64,000 nucleotides of DNA from Lytechinus pictus (Eukaryota; Echinodermata; Echinoidea; Temnopleuroida; Toxopneustidae), in contig NC_087259.1 in the NCBI RefSeq assembly GCF_037042905.1, forward strand, positions 22,819,001 to 22,883,000, in the 5' to 3' direction. The position numbers and the translations under genes were made by a program. Below are positions 58,453-64,000 of this stretch, piece after piece; the first letter of the stretch is position 1, and the number at the start of each line of letters is the position of its first letter. Under the pieces are notes generated by a model. That model had not been told where the DNA came from and searched no databases. It saw only the letters and a program-made list of their open reading frames with translations.

Positions 58453-59690
58453 ATGTGAGGTCATCCAGATCTAGACCAAAAGTTCAGTCTCTGTATTTTG
58501 GTTGTTCCGCTAAACTACGTTGGCTCCACTCACCAATACATAGACTGAAGAGCTTGGAGGCCCGTACGTACAGCCAACGTATAAGTGAACTAACGTTTTA
58601 TAGGTCGCGATTTAAAACTGTTTTTAAGCGAAATTTACAGTTTCATGGTTTCCATTATCAGGGAAATATAAATAACTTTAGTAATTGCGTACCTTGGACC
58701 GGAGTTATTGAAAAAAAAATCCTCTGGATGATTGAGAAATCTTTCATCTAAGACATTTTCACCTAAGCTGACGGTTTTTCTTGCAAGTTGCCATCTTGAA
58801 TGTCGTCATTTTCCTTATTAACTTTTCGATGTCTCGATTTATCGAATGTCGTCTGCTACCTGTGATTGTAGCGGTTTAGCTCGCATATGGAGCAGATCGT
58901 ATAATATCGAAAGCAATATCGATATCATATTCGTAAATTGTTGACGCCCTCTCCGTTCGTTGGTAATATTTCATATTTTGGCTGCCATTTTGGGGGTGAT
59001 TCTCGAGACCACGACGGGACCAAGACAAGTAAACATCGGTAAAGTACCATTTTCATACCTTTGTTCTATTTCGTGCACATTAAGTTATTTGTTATATATT
59101 CAAGATAGTACATTGTATTTTGGTAGTTTCTAAATCCTTAGACTGTAAATTCGATGTAAAAAAGAATATTGAAGTCTGGACAGTTAATCGGCGAATTAGA
59201 GGAAGTGATAACACATGCGAGCTCACACTAAGACTAACTACCGTCGGTGAATGGGGATTATAGTGATATGTCAGAAATTGTTAAAGAAATCCCAGAAACG
59301 ACGGTTATTCCTGTCTAATCCAGATCCAGCCACAATTTAGCATCACTGGCACGCATTGACTTTAAAACGCGTGATGCGCTATGTAAAAACGGAGCTCCGT
59401 GGAGGGCAGGGGCTGTGGATAGCGCGTGGCCGTGGGCACAAAACATGGTGATACATTTCCAAATTCTATGAGGCATTGAGATAGGCATGATAGGAGAAAA
59501 AAATAGGATAGGCCTAGATCTATATTCAACAAAAATTGATGCAAATTTCATTTTAGAACAAAAAAAAATATTGCAAAAAAGATGAACATGTCAAATTCTG
59601 CCTGGCACTTGTCAGTGCAAATTTCCATTTTTTGCTGACAATCGACACAGGATTTTATTTTTAGAACAAAAAATATTGCACAAAATATAG
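58453..59690. other. CEP350 intron 1 sequence
   Basis: No gene is supported. Near the end a direct repeat (TTTTAGAACAAAAAAAATAT type) occurs at ~59552 and ~59660. Confidence 0.4.
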
Positions 59691-59699
59691 CTCTAAACT

Positions 59700-60313
59700 T
59701 AACCCAGAGAGCTCCAGCCCGCGTAGCGGGCTGGAGCCCAGACGCGCAGTGTACAAACGGGCATTCAGGTGAGAGTACCGTGAAGTTTGGTCAATATCAT
59801 TTACATAATACATAATTTAAACAGAAATTAAGCACTTACCACGATTGTATGGATGATAGTCTAACGAGTGGCAGTTTCCTGACATCGAGGCACAGACTGG
59901 AACCTCAAAAAACGATCAGTTCTGTCGCGGTAGCTCTCCTCTTTCAGAATTCAACACAAAATGGCCGATCGAGACCGAGGCTAGTATAGCACTAGCGCAT
60001 ATAGACTTTGTCAAATTCGCGCATGCGCCCTACACCCTCTCGAACGGCCATTTTGCTATGAATTTTGAAAGAAGGAGAGCCACCGCGACAGAACTGATCG
60101 TTTTTTGAGGTTCCAGTCTGTGCCTCGATGTCAGGAAACTGCCACTCGTTAGACTATCATCCATACAATCGTGGTAAGTGCTTAATTTCTGTTTAAATTA
60201 TGTATTATGTAAATGATATTGACCAAACTTCACGGTACTCTCACCTGAATGCCCGTTTGTACACTGCGCGTCTGGGCTCCAGCCCGCTACGCGGGCTGGA
60301 GCTCTCTGGGTTA
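59700..60313. mobile_element. Fold-back element, copy 1 (MULE-like, 9-bp duplication)
   Basis: Arms 59700-59967 and 60045-60313 are near-perfect inverted copies; the tips read TAACCCAGAGAGCTCCAGCC. The exact 9-bp duplication CTCTAAACT flanks it (59691-59699, 60314-60322). Each arm has its own GC-rich hairpin near the tip (CCAGCCCGC/GCGGGCTGG). The 77-bp loop holds GCGCATGCGC. Nine-base duplications are typical of Mutator-like elements. It is non-coding. Confidence 0.92.
60019..60028. promoter_or_regulatory. NRF1-like palindromic site in the fold-back loop
   Basis: GCGCATGCGC is the consensus NRF1 half-site dimer and is unique to the unpaired loop of fold-back copy 1. Its activity is inference. 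Confidence 0.45.
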
Positions 60314-60730
60314 CTCTAAACTATACTGTACTCTGTAGTGCGCCTGTGACTGTGTCCAAGCTGTGTCTGTGGCTACTGGCTAGCCGGCTGTGCCCGCCTG
60401 AGCTGAGCCTGAGGCGTCCGAAAAATAACGGCCAAGACGGCGAGCTGCCGAGTGCGAGTGAGTCATTTGCAATTGCCAATAAAAATAGGCCCACACACGA
60501 CACCGACACTGCACAGACGTCCACAGTCAGTTTCAAAACAACACAACACGGTCCATTTGAATACAAAAATTCTAAATCAAACATGAAATTTATCTGTTAA
60601 ATTAGTAATCAACATTGTCTAGAATATTGAAATTGACAGAAATTTATCAAAAAACAGATTAAATGTGTTTAAACGACAACTAAATCTCACATTCAAATGT
60701 ACGTATTCACATCTACACGGAAATACTCAC

Positions 60731-60960
60731 CTAAACGCCATCTTGATATTAGAGAGGCAAATGGTGCATTGTGGGATATATCCTTTTTGCTGATTCTCTA
60801 GGATGGTGTTACGATAGATGATACTAATACAATGATAAAACTGTGTTTCTCAGCGAACAAGGTGGGCGGAGTTGTCTGCCGATGACGCGCAACGGGGATT
60901 TTGTCAACATTGACTGAGCTGAGCTAGCTGAGCTGAGATAGCTAGCTGAGCCTGAGCTGA
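60731..60960 (-). promoter_or_regulatory. CEP350: Probable CEP350 promoter and 5'-UTR exon
   Basis: On the minus strand, TCAAGATGGCGTTTAG precedes a good donor GTGAGTATTT (exon edge 60731). AAGATGGCG is a YY1-type site common at housekeeping start sites. About 20 bp upstream, TATCCCACAATGCAC (60764-60778) resembles a ZNF143/Staf site. Further up lie a GC box (GGTGGGCGGAG, ~60861) and GATGACGCGC (~60881). The donor could splice to the acceptor at 56499. The start site is not fixed by sequence. Confidence 0.55.
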
Positions 60961-61015
60961 GCAGCAAGCTATAGACATAGTATAGCGATGTTCTGATGAT
61001 GATGATGATGAGACT
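60905..61015. repeat. GAGCT-rich and GATG microsatellite
   Basis: Repeated TGAGCTGAGCTAGCTGAGCT sequence is followed by GATGATGATGATGATGA, just upstream of the proposed promoter. Confidence 0.75.
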
Positions 61016-61726
61016 GCTGGTCTGGCGAAAACAACCGACTCTCTCTCTACAGCTACAGCCAGGAATTAGGAACCGGTAGGTACGGTACGGGACCGTACCT
61101 TATCCAGCCCGATCCCGCGGCCCAAACAGGCCATGATCTCGGTGTCTAACTTAGTTCAGTCGTTGACATCGGAATTTGGGGCAGCTGCTTGGGATTGGGG
61201 CTGGGGGAGGCCGAAGCTGAGCTGAAAGTGAGATTAGCCTGGAGGCGTCTGGGGAGTGAAAGTAATATACTGTACGTATGGTCACTCCCCTAACGCCTGG
61301 CATTGTGATGTATAGTCTATAGAGTCCTACGTACCGAGGGAAAAGGCAACTATAAAAATGCGCCAAACTGCTAGTTATGTTTAGAATCTGAGGTCACGAC
61401 TGCTGTACATGGGTAACAATATTGGTTGGCAACGTTTGGCAAAAAATGCGTAGTAATGGTTACAAAATGACGAATAAATTATATGAAGTAATAAAAGTAG
61501 AAGAGGGTTTACTTACACTTGTTGACGTGGCCATCTTTGATCCTTTGTAATTGCAACCTAGTTACATGACGCGTATAGAGGGCGGCAAAATCATGAGCGG
61601 TGCAAGATTAAAAAGTGCTATAATGTCCCGCTTCAACCACTGAACTAGAAATACATAGAGAAAACATATTGCATCTTGCCTTCTACGGCGCGTTCTCGAA
61701 CAATTGACCTATCAAAATGGCGGCGG

Positions 61727-61735
61727 TCACGTGAC
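61727..61735. promoter_or_regulatory. USF-like E-box beside a YY1-like site
   Basis: TCACGTGAC directly follows AAAATGGCGGCGG in the unpaired loop of the giant palindrome. Function is inference. Confidence 0.4.
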
Positions 61736-61881
61736 TTATCGAGTTCGCCGGCGATGTTTTGCTTGGGTGTACACGACTTCCACGTATTTCTAGTTCAGTG
61801 GTTGAAGCGGGACATTTTAGCACTTTTTAATCTAGCACCGCTCATGATTTTGCCGCCCTCTATACGCGTCACGTAACTAGG

Positions 61882-62409
61882 TAACCCAGAGAGCTCCCGC
61901 CCGCACAGCGGGCGGGAGCCCAGAAGCTTACCGTGTATTTTACCATTGTCACCGGACTAGGGTGATTTATGGTCTAAATATTTCTCCAAATGAATTGTGA
62001 AAACAGAAAGTATACAATTACCACGATTATATGGATGAAGGTCTAACGAGTGGCAGATTCCTGACATCTGGGCACAGTCTGGAACCTCAAAAAAACGAAA
62101 AGTTCTCTCCTTCTACCCCGTCTCGATCGGCCATTTTTGTTAAAAATCGTAACAAAATGGCCGATCGAGACTGGGTAGAAGGAGAGAACTTTTCGTTTTT
62201 TTGAGGTTCCAGACTGTGCCCAGATGTCAGGAATCTGCCACTCGTTAGACCTTCATCCATATAATCGTGGTAATTGTATACTTTCCGTTTTCACAATTCA
62301 TTTGGAGAAATATTTAGACCATAAATCACCCTAGTCCGGTGACAATGGTAAAATACACGGTAAGCTTCTGGGCTCCCGCCCGCTGTGCGGGCGGGAGCTC
62401 TCTGGGTTA
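61882..62409. mobile_element. Fold-back element, copy 2, nested in the giant palindrome
   Basis: Arms of ~260 bp (61882-62142, 62150-62409) meet at a loop of only a few bases. Tips read TAACCCAGAGAGCTCCCGCC. The exact 9-bp duplication GTAACTAGG flanks it (61873-61881, 62410-62418). Arm blocks CTAACGAGTGGCAG, TTCCTGACATC, CTGGAACCTCAAAAAA and ATGGCCGATCGAGAC are shared with copy 1. Confidence 0.93.
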
Positions 62410-62741
62410 GTAACTAGGTTGCAATTACAAAGGATCAAAGATGGCCATGTCAACAAGTGTAAGTAAACTCTCTTCTACTTTTATTACTTCATATAATTTA
62501 TTCGTCATTTTGTAACCATTATTACGCATTTTTTGCCAAACGTTGCCAACCAATATTGTTACCCATGTACAGCAGTCGTGACCTCAGATTCTAAACATAA
62601 CTAGCAGTTTGGCGCATTTTTATAGTTGCCTTTTCCCTCGGTACGTAGAACTCTATACATCACAATGCCAGGCGTTAGGGGAGTGACCATACGTACAGTA
62701 TATTACTTTCACTCCCCAGACGCCTCCAGGCTAAGTGAGAT

Positions 62742-63348
62742 CAGATCAGTTCAGCCTAGCTTAGCTAGCCCAGGCCCAGGGAGGATAGATCTACACGGGA
62801 AAGACCGGGCCTGGCCCCTAGCCCTGTTCTGGTCCGAACTTGAGTTGAGGCTCATGTCATGAGAGTGAGACTGAGTGACACAGCTCCATGAAACTTTAAG
62901 TTTGAAAGGCATGATGTGGTTACTTTTTTTGCTACACTTGCAATCAATTGCACCTGTTCTGTTGCAACAAACAAGGCCAAGGGGGGCCATGACATTAATG
63001 AACTTGACTAACAGTCAACACGTTAATGTTCCTTAGCTTAGTCATGTAGTAGGCCCCCTAATCCCTATTATTTTCTTATTTTAGAAGTGTGCCATAGTGT
63101 TGACTGTTACTAGTGTTGGGGCAAAAAGCACGAAAAGTACATCCTTTTTTTTAGTCTTTAATTTTACCCTCACAAATTTGACCCTAAACACGTAGATTTC
63201 CTAGCTAAATATTCATTATTTCAGTGTTTTGAGTTTTGACACCCTTGTTACCATGATTACGTAATGTGCCCTATCTTGAAAAAGACATCCCCGGGGGGCA
63301 CTCTCCACATGGACTGCTACTCACCCGTGTTCGACAACCTCAGAAATG
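62742..63348. other. Upstream intergenic sequence
   Basis: No gene is supported. Confidence 0.4.
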
Positions 63349-63545
63349 CACCCTAAACGGCGTAACTTCATTAAATAAATCTGCAACCCTAAATGTCGTA
63401 ACCCATGAGAAAAGCCACCCTAAGTGGCGTTAACAGTGAAAAGCCCGTAATTCGATACCCTCAGTGGCGTAAACAGGGAAAAGCCCGTAATTCGATACCC
63501 TAAGTGGCGTCATAACATAGAAATCGATTAATTTGATACCATACG
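63349..63545. repeat. Minisatellite, ~31-41 bp unit, five copies
   Basis: The unit is ACCCTAAGTGGCGTAAACAG then AAAAGCCCGTAATTCGAT. The first two copies are shorter and diverged. Confidence 0.8.
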
Positions 63546-64000
63546 GATTACTGATGTAAAATTGATGTTACATACCACAGGTATAAATTCCCGGCATTTT
63601 TAAAATAATTATTGCAAGTATATAAAGTCCAGCATAATTTACTCTCAATGACAGCTCTCTTCAGTTAGCCACTTTAAATAGCCATCTTTTATCCTAAATT
63701 ATTGAATGCAAGTGAAAAATGTTGCTTGCATTTACTGACTGATGCATCACTTACCATTCATTTTACCAATTTCATCACAACTTGAAAAAATGGAATCCAT
63801 ATTCCATACCAGTTAATGTGTTGAAAAAGACATACTTTAATTAAACCTCTATATATCTTCTTTTATTGTTTTAATTGATAATTAAAAAAAAATCATAGGA
63901 ATCCCCCCATCCCTGGTATGAATCAAACAAAATGGTATAGACTAAAGGCCTAAACCCTATTGGCATGCTGCCTATAGTATAGAGCCGGGCGTAAGACTAG
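63546..64000. other. Right edge, no gene seen
   Basis: AT-rich sequence with no supported feature. Confidence 0.4.

Larger units (their letters stand above)
61235..62733. mobile_element. Giant palindromic hAT-like element
   Basis: Ends TAGCCTGGAGGCGTC are inverted and flanked by the exact 8-bp duplication AGTGAGAT (61227-61234, 62734-62741). The left arm is 61235-61654. The right arm is 61784-61881 plus 62419-62733, split by a second element. The 129-bp loop (61655-61783) has ATGGCGGCGGTCACGTGAC. Without the inserted element it is ~962 bp. No transposase is present. Confidence 0.9.

Noticed and set aside
58203..58751. 182-codon plus-strand frame
   Set aside because: It crosses the end of a TIR element and unrelated intron; no recognisable domain.

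Overview
The window is eukaryotic, AT-rich and intron-rich. It is packed with small DNA transposons, tRNA-derived SINEs and CR1-type LINE sequence. The gene content (a caspase, SLC35G-type transporters, a full CEP350 gene with CAP-Gly and IQ motifs) and the repeat style suggest a marine invertebrate deuterostome, most likely an echinoderm such as a sea urchin. That placement is inference: no species-diagnostic gene is present.

Layout. 1-3.4 kb: last three coding exons of a plus-strand caspase; its first visible intron carries a ~155-bp tandem array. 3.4-11.4 kb: AT-rich intergenic or 3'-UTR sequence with several inverted-repeat elements, including a mariner-like fold-back. 11.4-14.4 kb: a CR1/L2-like LINE, minus strand, with a long open endonuclease-reverse transcriptase frame. 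14.46-15.74 kb: a dead SLC35G-type copy broken by a stop, a frameshift, a deletion and a 206-bp MITE. 16-21.4 kb: more transposons, including one hAT-like element nested in another, each with an exact 8-bp target duplication. 21.9-23.0 kb: an intact single-exon SLC35G-like transporter, minus strand. 23.2-25.3 kb: small elements, a LINE 3' fragment and a possible third SLC35G relic. 25.3-30.2 kb: no gene seen.

30.7-56.5 kb: the complete minus-strand CEP350 gene. I resolved 27 coding exons whose phases all join and whose lengths sum to 10,518 nt (3,505 codons plus stop). A probable 5'-UTR exon and promoter lie near 60.73-60.96 kb. CEP350 is a large centrosomal microtubule-anchoring protein; its hallmarks here are conserved N-terminal motifs, an IQ motif, coiled coils and a CAP-Gly domain in the last exon.

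56.5-64 kb: CEP350 intron 1 and upstream sequence, dominated by inverted-repeat elements. Two members of one fold-back family (TIR TAACCCAGAGAGCTC, exact 9-bp target duplications) lie here. One sits inside a larger ~960-bp palindromic element that has its own exact 8-bp duplication. The proposed CEP350 promoter therefore lies between giant hairpins whose unpaired loops contain NRF1-, USF- and YY1-like promoter motifs. This is the most unusual structure in the window.
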